From an uncultured Acetatifactor sp. (GTDB lineage: Bacteria > Bacillota > Clostridia > Lachnospirales > Lachnospiraceae), in contig CAJTSE010000011.1 of the NCBI GenBank assembly GCA_910578815.1, positions 1 through 64,000 on the forward strand: a stretch of DNA of 64,000 bases. The letters are read 5' to 3'. A program made the translations under genes and the position numbers. This document shows, in pieces, positions 1 through 8,685 of the stretch (positions are counted from its first letter, which is position 1; the number at the start of each line of letters is the position of its first letter). Below the pieces are notes generated by a model that searched no databases, was not told the origin of the DNA, and worked only from the letters and a program-made list of their open reading frames with translations.

Positions 1-157
1 CAAATTATCTCCTTATGTGGTGACAGCCTTTGCGGTTTTTCTTTTGTCGTTTTTTATCGGAATGTGCCGCAGGGCTGTTTCTGCTGTTGGCTGTCGTTCG
101 CCGCCCTTTCCATCTGGATTTATACATTTTCCAAAATTCAGATTGGAGGAAGATACG

Positions 158-645
158 GTGAAGTATGCACCAAGAAAGGTATATATCAAAAAGGATGGCG
201 ATTATGTGGAGCTGTCCTATCAAGATTTCTGCCGCCGCAGGCAAGCCGACCAGAGTTACATGGACAAGCTGTTTATCCCCGTGCAGGGCTGCCTGCTTGA
301 AGTCGTGCGGGAACAGTACACGGATTTCTATCGGGATAAAGAACGGTGGCGTTATCTGAAAAAACTGGACACAAACCACAGCCTTCTGTCATTGGAGGGA
401 TTTACGGATAGTGAGGGAGATGTGATTGACTTCGTTGTTGATGAAGCGGTGGACGTTGCAGAAACCGTTATCTATGGGCGATGATGGACAGGCTGAAAGC
501 CGCCCTGCCCTTATTGTCGGGCAGTGAACAGGCATTGATAAACGCAATCTTCTTTGAAGAACTTTCCGAGCGGAAAGTCGGATTGCGGTTGGGTGTAACA
601 CAGAGCGTTGTCAATAAGCGCAGGGCTTCGGCGTTGGCAGGATGA
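158..645 (+). pseudogene. Frameshifted sigma-70-like regulator of a conjugative element
   Basis: The GTG start at 158 has GGAGGA seven bases upstream. The first part (KYAPRKVYI, then SYQDFCRR) matches the short sigma-70-like proteins that ride on Tn916/Tn1549-type conjugative elements. That frame stops at 482-484. The family's C-terminal helix-turn-helix (LPLLSGSEQALINA, ELSERK) continues in another frame from ATG 481 to TGA 645, so the gene is split by a frameshift near 476-484; the stop and the ATG overlap as ATGA. The C-terminal end after VVNKRR also departs from the family. I infer a dead remnant. A translationally coupled pair is possible but less likely because neighbouring pieces are also broken. 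Confidence 0.7.
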
Positions 646-714
646 CCGTGCAGCGTTTTATCCGATTGACAGAGCTGATACCGCCGATTTTGCAGATGAT
701 GGACGAGGGGAAAT
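624..714 (+). pseudogene. Fragment of a ParB-like protein
   Basis: In the frame of position 630 the sequence reads GVGRMTVQRFIRLTEL, then IPPILQMMDEGK. This resembles the helix-turn-helix part of ParB-like proteins of conjugative elements (QRYIRLTELIP, DEGK). There is no start, no N-terminal nuclease-like part and no C-terminal part. The similarity stops at about 714, where the DUF4405 sequence begins. It overlaps the end of the sigma-like remnant, so the junctions look like deletions inside a decayed mobile element. About 28 residues support the call. Confidence 0.5.
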
Positions 715-717
715 GTA

Positions 718-1278
718 TTGTTTATTGTCCATCAGGTCTGTAATCTGAACTGGTACAAAAACCTGTTCCGGGGAAGATATACCCCTATGCGCATCCGGCA
801 GTGCATGATTAACACCCTGACGCTTGCGGCGATGCTGGCGCTTATGTACAGCGGGATTACCATGTCCAGGCATGTGTTTGTATTCCTGCCCATACGGGGC
901 AGGGCGGCGCTGGCAAGGCGGCTGCACATCTTAGGCTCTTATTGGGGATATGTATTGATGAGCCTGCATTTCGGTCTGCATTGGGGGATGGCTTTGAATG
1001 TGGTTGTAAAAAAGAGCATACTGAAACATAAGTATCAGGCGGCAGGTTTCATCATAAGCCTGCACGTCGCGGCTTATGGAGTATATGTATTTATCCAAAG
1101 AAACTTTTTGACCTATATATTCCTGCGCTGTGAATTTGTCTTCTTGGATTATGAAGAACCAAGGCTTAAGTTCTTTTTGGATTACCTTGCCCTGATGGGG
1201 CTGTGTATTTTCATAGCCTATTACATTGCAAAGCTGGTCAGAAAGGCAGGAACTGGGAGAAGGAAAGGCGGACAATGA
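718..1278 (+). pseudogene. DUF4405-like membrane protein lacking its N-terminus
   Basis: The frame opens at TTG 718 without a credible ribosome site and encodes 186 residues. The motif NWYKNLFRGRYTP followed by a hydrophobic segment, SGITMSRHVF, and ARRLHILGSYWG is typical of DUF4405 proteins, membrane proteins with conserved histidines that may bind haem. Family members normally have about 40 more residues in front, including a first membrane helix. Here the homology begins abruptly at FIVHQV, directly after a ParB-like scrap. At least four hydrophobic segments remain. I infer a truncated, probably non-functional gene, though reinitiation at TTG cannot be excluded. Confidence 0.6.
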
Positions 1279-1433
1279 AAAAAAGACGAGATATATGTAG
1301 ATATGCTGACGCGGCTCTGCCGTTTACTCCTGAAGAGCCGCCACTTATGCCGGATTTCAGTTAAACCGGGCATTTTCAGTTATAATGTGTTTGTATTTTT
1401 TTGACAGCAGAGATTTAAAAGGGGAGGACATAC

Positions 1434-2741
1434 ATGTTAAAGATCAGGAAAACGAAATGGATTGCCAGATTTCTTGCTTTGACCCTGGCGGCCGGAGCAG
1501 CAGCCGTAACAACGGCCTGCGGAGGTGAGGACAAAGCAGTCGTGCAGGATGAAGCGGAAAAAAAGGGCGGGGAATCCTCAGGGGAACCGGAAGGAAGGCC
1601 GGAAGACCCCGTGAAGGATAAGCCGGATGAAGTTGGAGACCACCCAGAAGGCGCAGAGAAGTTACCTGAAAGTAACGAACAGGATTACGGCGGGCTGGCT
1701 GCAAGGATAGAGGAAGGGGCTGCGGTATATCTAGAGGCGTTGAAGACGGGAGACATTCAGACTGTGCTATCTATGACGGATCCTGATGACAAAATATATA
1801 AAAAGCTTTCTGGCATTCAGGACTATGAGACCGGAAAAGAATTTATTCGTACGCTTTATGGTGGTCTTATATATGAGTGGAAGGAGGACAGAATGACGGA
1901 GTATTATATAGAGAGTGTCATGAACAGTGAGCTGGCAGGGCAGAGTATTTATCTGGATCTGCACATTGGAATCCCCAATACGACAGGCTTTTACCTGTAT
2001 ATGACAGTGCCGGGGGTGGTGTTTCAGGACGGGGAGCTGATTCCAGACGGATATAAGGTATCTTCAGACGAAGAGGCTCTGCAGATCGTCCGTTCTGTGG
2101 CGGAGGTACTTCCGTTGGAGGATACGCCGGTCGAGGTGATGCTGCAGGAGGACGGAACGTTTTATTTTAAGATGGCTGGCCCTTTTTCGTGTATGAATTC
2201 TAATGATTTTCACTCCGGAGAAAACTTTTTGACGGATTTTTTATCGGATCAAATATATGGCGGAGTGGTCGTGGGAACATCGGAAGGATTCTTTAAGGGC
2301 TATCAGGAAGAGTGGACGGAAATGCTTTCTTTGTTAAAACAAAAAGATTTTGAAGGCCTGATTGCATTGGCGAATGGAAATCCCGACCTGTACATTAATC
2401 AGGCCTTTGCCAAACGGACATCTTATAGGACACCTGAGGAATTGACGGAAGCACAGAGAGCCTTTTTTGACAACTATGTGGAGCAGATAAAGGTTTATGT
2501 ACAAGAGATGACCTTTGTCGAATCACAAAGCCATGATTTTGGGGTGATTATCGTTACACCTGCCATTCAGCTGCACGATGATGAAGAGATGGAGTGGTGT
2601 ACCGAAAACGGAATAAAGCAACACACGTTGAGCATACTGTGCGTGGGCGGAGACAGTAAGGATGATTTGATCAGCGTGATGAACGATCTGCTGTCGCCGA
2701 TCGAGAAGGGGATTGAGTACGCAGAAACAAAATGTAATTAG
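1434..2741 (+). CDS. Secreted lipoprotein of unknown function
   Basis: The protein has 435 residues. ATG 1434 follows GGGGAGGA. The N-terminus has two basic residues, a hydrophobic core and the lipobox VTTAC with the cysteine near residue 29, so it is predicted to be exported and lipid-anchored. Residues about 30-80 form an acidic, Gly/Pro/Glu-rich linker. The rest resembles exported Clostridia lipoproteins with repeated alpha/beta domains, but I do not recognise a named family with certainty. A TATAAT at 1381-1386 may be its -10 box. A strong terminator follows, so the gene is probably monocistronic. Confidence 0.75.
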   Translation: MLKIRKTKWIARFLALTLAAGAAAVTTACGGEDKAVVQDEAEKKGGESSGEPEGRPEDPVKDKPDEVGDHPEGAEKLPESNEQDYGGLAARIEEGAAVYLEALKTGDIQTVLSMTDPDDKIYKKLSGIQDYETGKEFIRTLYGGLIYEWKEDRMTEYYIESVMNSELAGQSIYLDLHIGIPNTTGFYLYMTVPGVVFQDGELIPDGYKVSSDEEALQIVRSVAEVLPLEDTPVEVMLQEDGTFYFKMAGPFSCMNSNDFHSGENFLTDFLSDQIYGGVVVGTSEGFFKGYQEEWTEMLSLLKQKDFEGLIALANGNPDLYINQAFAKRTSYRTPEELTEAQRAFFDNYVEQIKVYVQEMTFVESQSHDFGVIIVTPAIQLHDDEEMEWCTENGIKQHTLSILCVGGDSKDDLISVMNDLLSPIEKGIEYAETKCN

Positions 2742-2745
2742 AGAT

Positions 2746-2793
2746 AAAAAAGTGTTAAGTCATGGGCCGAAACCCGGAACTTAACGCTTTTTT
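2746..2793 (+). terminator. Rho-independent terminator after the lipoprotein gene
   Basis: AAAAAGTGTTAAGT at 2747-2760 pairs with ACTTAACGC followed by six T at 2779-2793. The inner part (GGG, loop, CCC) extends the stem. It lies a few bases past the stop codon at 2741. Confidence 0.9.
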
Positions 2794-2820
2794 CTGTTTC
2801 TATGCATTTCGTCATCTCAC

Positions 2821-2850
2821 TTGCATCATTATGAAATTTCATGCTACAAT
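2821..2850 (+). promoter_or_regulatory. Sigma-A promoter of the GGDEF gene
   Basis: TTGCAT at 2821-2826 and TACAAT at 2845-2850 are 18 bases apart and lie 64 bases before ATG 2914. Confidence 0.6.
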
Positions 2851-2913
2851 AAAACGGAAAAAGCGGCAGGACTATAGAAAACGTTTGCTTTTATTTGAAG
2901 GAATGATTTTAAA

Positions 2914-4263
2914 ATGAAGGGTTTTAAAAATGGGGGAATACATATCGGCTCATTGGTGCTTTTTATTGTTGGAATTGTGCTTATCGTGGGGGGCTTTATT
3001 CTGTATACGGGGAATTGTCTGAGCGGATGCTATGAAGATTTTATGCAGGCGGAGGCAGATTACAGGGAATGTGAAAAAAACGCGGGCCAGATGCAGGATG
3101 CTTCGGATGCGCTGACGGCGTATATGCGTCATTTTGCCGTGACTGGGGATGGGTCTTATCTTGACTCTTATTTTACGGAAGCAGATTCGGGAAGAAGGGA
3201 GCAGGCGCAGGAGAATCTGCATGCTACCGAAGACGAGACGGCAGTTTTTACCCAGGCGAAGAGGGAATCCGATCTGCTGATGGATATGGAATACCATGCG
3301 GCGAGACTGGTCCTGGCGGCACAAGATACCGCGCAGGAAGATCTGCCCCGGCGGCTTCAGGGCTGCTCTCTAACGGAAGCCGAAACAGGCATGGCATCGG
3401 AGAAGCTTTTACAGCAGGCCCTGCTTCTTATGTTTGGGCAGGAATATCAGATGCTGAAAGACAGTATAGACAATGATCTTGCTGCCTTTTCTGATGCGGT
3501 TCTGGCGCGGGAAAGCCGGGAAGTGCAGGAGACGGCGGAACGTTTGGAGTGTTTGATCTGGATGCAGCGGGCAGGGATTGGCGTTGTGATCGTGGTGATT
3601 ATCCTGTTCGGAGCGCTGACTTACCGACAGATTGCCGTGGCACTGCAAAGGTATGTGAAGGCAATTACGGATAATATGCAGATGGAAGAAGACGGGATCT
3701 TTGAACTCCGGTATCTGGCGCGTACTTATAATGCCAGGGATAAGTCCAGGACAGAGGAAGAGCAGCGACTGCGGGAAAAGGCAGAACATGATGCGCTGAC
3801 GGAGCTGGTAAACAGGGGAACCTTTGAAATGCTGTTGAAAAGTAAAATAGAGAGCAGGGGGAAAGACGCAGGGGCATTTCTGCTGGTGGATGTGGACATT
3901 TTCAAAGAGATCAACGACAGTTATGGTCATGCAATAGGAGATGCTGTCTTAAAGAGGGTGGCAGAGGTCCTGGTGGATAATTTTAAAGACAGAGATATTA
4001 TTGCCAGGTTTGGCGGAGATGAATTTGCCGTGTGGCTTACGAATCTGGACAGGGAGTATGGCAGCTTTATTGAGCAGAGAATTGAGGATATTAATTGTCA
4101 GCTTTTGAAGCCGGAGGATGATTTGCCGCCGGTTACATTAAGCGTGGGCGGGGCCTTCAGCCGTGCAGGAGATTCGTTTCAGGCGGTGTACAAACGGGCG
4201 GATGAGATGCTGTACGCGGTAAAGAAAAAAGGCCGCCGGGGCTGTATGGTCAACATGGACTGA
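2914..4263 (+). CDS. Membrane diguanylate cyclase (GGDEF)
   Basis: This 449-residue protein probably makes cyclic di-GMP from two GTP. A membrane helix lies at about residues 12-32 and a second at about 220-240 (GIGVVIVVIILFGAL). The roughly 185 residues between them, rich in Glu and Ala, form a probable extracytoplasmic helical sensor. A GGDEF domain fills the C-terminal 165 residues, with RFGGDEFAVW near residues 365-374 and LVDVDIFKEINDSYGH upstream, so the active site looks intact. It has its own promoter and stands just before the hybrid kinase. It may feed the same cyclic di-GMP circuit as the HD-GYP protein at 10811, which is an inference from position. Confidence 0.92.
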   Translation: MKGFKNGGIHIGSLVLFIVGIVLIVGGFILYTGNCLSGCYEDFMQAEADYRECEKNAGQMQDASDALTAYMRHFAVTGDGSYLDSYFTEADSGRREQAQENLHATEDETAVFTQAKRESDLLMDMEYHAARLVLAAQDTAQEDLPRRLQGCSLTEAETGMASEKLLQQALLLMFGQEYQMLKDSIDNDLAAFSDAVLARESREVQETAERLECLIWMQRAGIGVVIVVIILFGALTYRQIAVALQRYVKAITDNMQMEEDGIFELRYLARTYNARDKSRTEEEQRLREKAEHDALTELVNRGTFEMLLKSKIESRGKDAGAFLLVDVDIFKEINDSYGHAIGDAVLKRVAEVLVDNFKDRDIIARFGGDEFAVWLTNLDREYGSFIEQRIEDINCQLLKPEDDLPPVTLSVGGAFSRAGDSFQAVYKRADEMLYAVKKKGRRGCMVNMD

Positions 4264-4435
4264 GCTTCCGCAGGCAGCTGCAAAACAATAGGAACCGTAA
4301 CACCGGATAGATTCGAGCATCTGTTATCTTGACAGGGACTTTAAAGTGTAATATTTTTATTACAGGATATTTTGCATAATGTTTAAAGACAGTTATTGAG
4401 ACGTAAATTGTGATGTATGCGGACGGATAGATAGT

Positions 4436-7291
4436 ATGTATAATTTTGTTATTACATTGGAGTTTTTCGGCATAGGGCTGACAGCCATAGCGCTGCTTCT
4501 TTTATTGAACGGAGAGGGAGCCAGAGAGCAGAAGCTGCTGATTATCATTATGTGCGGTTCACTGGTTCATAATGTGGGTTATTTGCTGGAACTGACCGCT
4601 CCCACAGTGGAGGCAGCCATGACGGCGGTGACTGTGGAGAAGGTCGGGTCAGCCTTTACCCCCCTGTGTTATTGCTGGTTTCTTTATATTTATTGTTATG
4701 TCACACCGCCGAAGGTACTTTTAAGAATGATTGCTGTAATCAGCTTTTTATCGCTGCCTGCAGAAATTTTTAACTGGAATGGCCTTTTCTATCGGGAGGT
4801 CCGGTGGGTAGCAGATGAGGCCGGATTCTATCATATTGACCTTACTTATGGTCTTCTGTATGTGTTTTTCCTGATTGGCCATATTATTGTTCCGTATACC
4901 CTTTGCATCTACATATTGATCAAGGCTATTCGTGAGCGCTCGGACCGGCAGGTCAACCGCCAATACCGTACGATTCTCCTGATTTCTACGCTGCCTGTTA
5001 TTGTGCTGATTTCTTATGTCTGCAAGATTGTGGAGGACTATGATTTTACACCGGTGACATTGAATGTATCCATGGCGATGGTGGTGATCGTGGTCTGGAG
5101 CCGCCGGAATTATGATTTTCGCCACCTGGCTGCGGATAAGGTGCTGGAGAGCATGGGGGACGGCGTAATTGCCCTGGATGACCATGACCGGCTGGTCAGC
5201 TATAACAGAGCGGCGGCAAATATTTTTTTCGATCTGCCTGCCCATAAGCTGGGCGAGAATATTCGCGTGGTGGAGGACTTCCGTGAAGAAATGCTTAATG
5301 GTGACATCCCAAAGAGTTTCTCTTTAAACGGGCAGCACTATGAGAGCCATAGTAAGCACATTATAGGTGAAAATGGCAAGATTCAGGGTCGTGTTATCCT
5401 GATTTTGGATATGACTGACACAAAGGCCTATATCAATGAAATTAAGCGGGTGCGTCAACAGGCCGAGAAGGCTAATGCTGCAAAAAGCGAATTTCTCGCA
5501 AACATGTCTCACGAGATACGGACGCCAATGAATGCCATTATCGGGCTGAATGACGTGATCATGGAAGAGTGCGAAAATACGGAAATTTATGCCTATGCCA
5601 AGGATGTGCAGTCTGCGGCGAAAAACTTGCTGACAATCATCAATAATATTTTAGATTTGTCCAAGGTGGAAGCCGGCAAAATGGAATTGGTGAATAGGAA
5701 CTATTATTTAAAACACATGGCGGATGATGTCGTGGGAATGATGGATATGGTGGCTTCTCAGCATGGCTTGATCCTGAAGTATGAGTGCGATGAAACGATA
5801 CCCTGTCGATACAATGGTGATGACGGCAGAATCAGACAGATTATGCTTAATATACTCAGTAATGCGGTAAAGTTTACGAAGAAAGGATACGTTCGCGTTT
5901 ATATTACCGGGAAACCGGGAGGGAATGATGAGGAAGAGCTGCTTACCTTTTGTGTGGAAGATACCGGCTGCGGCATTCGGGAGGAAGATCTTGACAAGAT
6001 TTTTGAGGATTTCCGTCAGCTGGATTCCAGGCGCAATCGAAGTGTGGAGGGTGCAGGACTTGGGCTTGCAATAGTGAAACAACTGGTAGATCTGATGGGG
6101 GGCACCGTCAATGTGAGCAGTGTCTATGAGAAAGGAACGACGGTAACCATCACGATTCCACAGAAAATCGCAGACAGGCGTCTGTTTTCAGAAACGCCGG
6201 AGACTTCGCAGACGGAACAGAAGACTACCGATATGTTTACCGCACCCGGTATGAAGGTGCTTATTGTCGATGATAATATGATTAATCGTAAGGTGGCCAG
6301 AAACTTTTTGAAAAGTTATGAGTTTGATCTCACTGAGGCGGAAAGCGGGCCGGAGGCTATTGAACTGACGCGGGCCTCCTGGTTTGATCTTATTTTTATG
6401 GATCATATGATGCCCGGCATGGATGGTATTGAGGCGGCGGAGATTATACTCAGGGATTGCAGTGAAAAGGGGACTACACCGATTATAGTTGCACTGACTG
6501 CCAATGCCATGGAGGGGATGCGGGAGCAGTTTCTGGAGCACGGTTTTCAGGATTTTATTGCAAAGCCTCTTGACAGAAAAGAATTGAATCAGCTTTTGCT
6601 GCGCTGGGTACCGGAGAAGTACAGACAGACGAAAATCGGTGAAGAAGAATTCAAGCCGCTGGATCTGACTGCAATTCAAATAGACGGGCTGGACATGAAT
6701 ACAGCAATGGAATATTATTCCGGAGACGAAAAGGGCTTTTTGGATCTGTTGGAAATATACTGCCTGGATGGTAAGCATAAGCTGGAGCTCTTGCAGGAGC
6801 TTGTAGAATCGGATCTGTTACGTTATCAGATAGAGGTGCATGGCTTAAAGAGTGCCTCAGCCAACATCGGCGCTATTGACATTTCTGCCATGGCCCGTGA
6901 ACATGAGAACGCTGCAGCACAGGGCGACCGGGAGTTTATTAAAGAACATTTTTCACAGTTGATTGCGGAATATGAAACGCTTTTGGCGAATATCAAATTG
7001 TTTCTGGAGCGGCGCAGGCAGCAGAACAATAAAAAGGAGAAGCTTCCCTGTCTGCCGATACAGGAGCTGAAGGAACAGATTGCAGCGGCGTTGGAAGAAC
7101 TGAAACATTTTTGGTCTCAGAAGTGTGCGGAAAGAGTAAAGTTAATATTGGAGCATGAACTGCCAGCGGAAGTGGATGAGCGGTTATTGCAGATACAGGA
7201 ACAGCTGCGGCTGTACGAGGATGATAATGCAGAAGAGATGTTAGGTCGTCTGCTGGATGGTTTTGAAAAGGAGGAAGGGGAAAATGAGTGA
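4436..7291 (+). CDS. Hybrid sensor histidine kinase with receiver and HPt domains
   Basis: The protein has 951 residues. The first 220 or so hold about seven hydrophobic helices, as in the N-terminal 7TM region of some histidine kinases. A PAS domain follows (VLESMGDGVIALDDHDR, about 240-340). The dimerisation domain carries the phosphoacceptor histidine near residue 359 (FLANMSHEIRTPMN). The ATPase domain has the N box (NILSNAVKFT) and G boxes (DTGCGI, GAGLGLAI). A receiver domain has its acceptor aspartate near 656 (FMDHMMPGMDG), and an HPt domain has its histidine near 802 (VHGLKSASANI). This is a full phosphorelay in one chain. The gene overlaps the next by eight bases, so output probably passes to the free receivers downstream. 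Confidence 0.95.
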   Translation: MYNFVITLEFFGIGLTAIALLLLLNGEGAREQKLLIIIMCGSLVHNVGYLLELTAPTVEAAMTAVTVEKVGSAFTPLCYCWFLYIYCYVTPPKVLLRMIAVISFLSLPAEIFNWNGLFYREVRWVADEAGFYHIDLTYGLLYVFFLIGHIIVPYTLCIYILIKAIRERSDRQVNRQYRTILLISTLPVIVLISYVCKIVEDYDFTPVTLNVSMAMVVIVVWSRRNYDFRHLAADKVLESMGDGVIALDDHDRLVSYNRAAANIFFDLPAHKLGENIRVVEDFREEMLNGDIPKSFSLNGQHYESHSKHIIGENGKIQGRVILILDMTDTKAYINEIKRVRQQAEKANAAKSEFLANMSHEIRTPMNAIIGLNDVIMEECENTEIYAYAKDVQSAAKNLLTIINNILDLSKVEAGKMELVNRNYYLKHMADDVVGMMDMVASQHGLILKYECDETIPCRYNGDDGRIRQIMLNILSNAVKFTKKGYVRVYITGKPGGNDEEELLTFCVEDTGCGIREEDLDKIFEDFRQLDSRRNRSVEGAGLGLAIVKQLVDLMGGTVNVSSVYEKGTTVTITIPQKIADRRLFSETPETSQTEQKTTDMFTAPGMKVLIVDDNMINRKVARNFLKSYEFDLTEAESGPEAIELTRASWFDLIFMDHMMPGMDGIEAAEIILRDCSEKGTTPIIVALTANAMEGMREQFLEHGFQDFIAKPLDRKELNQLLLRWVPEKYRQTKIGEEEFKPLDLTAIQIDGLDMNTAMEYYSGDEKGFLDLLEIYCLDGKHKLELLQELVESDLLRYQIEVHGLKSASANIGAIDISAMAREHENAAAQGDREFIKEHFSQLIAEYETLLANIKLFLERRRQQNNKKEKLPCLPIQELKEQIAAALEELKHFWSQKCAERVKLILEHELPAEVDERLLQIQEQLRLYEDDNAEEMLGRLLDGFEKEEGENE

Positions 7292-7718
7292 AGCACAGGG
7301 CGGAAGCACAAAAAAATGTATTTTGGCGGTGGATGATACGGCAGTTATATTGACACGGATTTCGGAGATCCTTTGTAATGATTATGAAGTGGTTACGGCA
7401 AACTCAGGAGCACGGGCTATGAAATTCCTTAAGGAGAGAAAACCGGATCTTATTCTGCTTGATATTAAGATGTCACCGATGGACGGAATCCAGACGCTGC
7501 AGGAGATACGCAGCAGTAAAGACCTGGAGGATATACCCGTGATTATGCTCACGGGCGTGGAGGATAAGGATACGGTTATGGAGAGCGCAAAGCTGGGAAT
7601 CTGCGATTATATACTGAAACCTTTTTCTTCCAGTGAACTGGATAAAAGAATCTACCGGGCTTTTGAAAAGGAAAGGCAAAAGCGCCTGGAAGAGGAAAAG
7701 CGTGCAGAAGAAGGCTAG
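7284..7718 (+). CDS. Single-domain response regulator
   Basis: ATG 7284 is chosen because GGAGGAAGGGG lies just upstream and the gene then overlaps the kinase stop by eight bases. The 144-residue protein is a receiver domain alone: an acidic pocket in ILAVDDT, the phosphoacceptor aspartate in LILLDIKMSPMDG, and a conserved lysine in YILKPFSSSEL. It ends in a short charged helix and has no DNA-binding or enzymatic output domain. It should receive phosphate from the HPt of the kinase and act through protein contact. Confidence 0.92.
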   Translation: MSEAQGGSTKKCILAVDDTAVILTRISEILCNDYEVVTANSGARAMKFLKERKPDLILLDIKMSPMDGIQTLQEIRSSKDLEDIPVIMLTGVEDKDTVMESAKLGICDYILKPFSSSELDKRIYRAFEKERQKRLEEEKRAEEG

Positions 7719-7736
7719 CTGAAGGAGACTTGTGAG

Positions 7737-8204
7737 ATGAATAGTGCTATGTCTAGGAATGAGCTTGAGCGGATCTTGGATCAAGCGGTCCAGGACGTGA
7801 CAGAGCGTACCGCAGGCGTGCGTCTGCGCCAGTCAGACCGGCTGTCCGGAGATGACTTATGTACAATTCAAATTACATTTGACAGAGGCTTCAGTACCAG
7901 CCTTACTCTTTGTGCAGACACCGGACTGCTGTACCGAATGGCCTGCAACTCTTTTCATGAGAAATCGGTGAGTTCAGAAGATCTGGAAGAGTTTAGCAAG
8001 GAATATTTAAATGTACTTTGTGGCAGAATAACCGGAGCCATATTTCGGGCTACGCGGATTTCGGCACATTTTGCGCCGCCTGTGTTTTACCGCGGGCGCT
8101 ATGAACCGGAAGGGCAGGAAGTGCAGTTTGTACTTACATATTCTGATGGGTATTGTGGAGGTGCGCAACTGATTCATCATGTGCCGTGCGCTGACGGGAA
8201 CTGA
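7737..8204 (+). CDS. CheX/CheC-like protein
   Basis: This 155-residue protein starts at ATG 7737 after AAGGAGA. The layout, with a helical N-terminus (SRNELERILDQAVQDVTER), a beta-rich centre, and a helix with SSEDLEEFSKEYLNVLCGRITGAIFR, resembles CheC/CheX-type proteins that remove phosphate from CheY-like receivers. The usual E-x-x-N signature is present in modified form (EYLN). Genes on both sides encode receiver proteins, which supports a role as a partner or phosphatase. No flagellar or chemoreceptor genes are visible, so a link to motility is not shown. Confidence 0.65.
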   Translation: MNSAMSRNELERILDQAVQDVTERTAGVRLRQSDRLSGDDLCTIQITFDRGFSTSLTLCADTGLLYRMACNSFHEKSVSSEDLEEFSKEYLNVLCGRITGAIFRATRISAHFAPPVFYRGRYEPEGQEVQFVLTYSDGYCGGAQLIHHVPCADGN

Positions 8205-8243
8205 GCCGTTATGGGCAGGATCTGACAGGAAGGAGCATAGGAA

Positions 8244-8606
8244 ATGAAAAAGCGAATTATGGTAGTGGACGATTCCCGGTTAGTGCGGGTTCAACTGGGA
8301 GACATTTTGGACGGGACAGACTATGAGATTGCGGCATACTGCAGAAGCGGGGAAGATGCGATCGCGCAGTATGATGAGATAAAACCTGACCTGGTGACAA
8401 TGGACATTATTATGCAAGGGATGGACGGCCTGGATGCGGCGGAGCTTATTCTGAAGGAGCATCCGGAGGCGAGAATTGTCATTATTTCATCTCTGGCGTA
8501 TGATGATACTTTCGAGAAGGCCAGGGCCATTGGCACAAAAGGCTTTGTGGATAAGCCTTTTCATCAGGAAAAGCTGCTTAAGGTATTCGAGCAGGCGCTT
8601 GGCTGA
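8244..8606 (+). CDS. CheY-like response regulator
   Basis: This 120-residue receiver-only protein follows AAGGAGCATAGGAA. It shows IMVVDDSRLVR (acidic pocket), DLVTMDIIMQGMDG (acceptor aspartate), VIISSLAYD (threonine/serine switch position) and GFVDKPF (conserved lysine). It is the typical length of CheY. It follows the CheX-like gene by 40 bases, so the two may work as a pair, one dephosphorylating the other. Confidence 0.92.
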   Translation: MKKRIMVVDDSRLVRVQLGDILDGTDYEIAAYCRSGEDAIAQYDEIKPDLVTMDIIMQGMDGLDAAELILKEHPEARIVIISSLAYDDTFEKARAIGTKGFVDKPFHQEKLLKVFEQALG

Positions 8607-8685
8607 GAGACCGGTACGGTCTGTCTTTTTGTCTTGTGGAGTGGTCGTGTGGATTTTCACTGTCAAAGGGAGTATAATAACAGAT

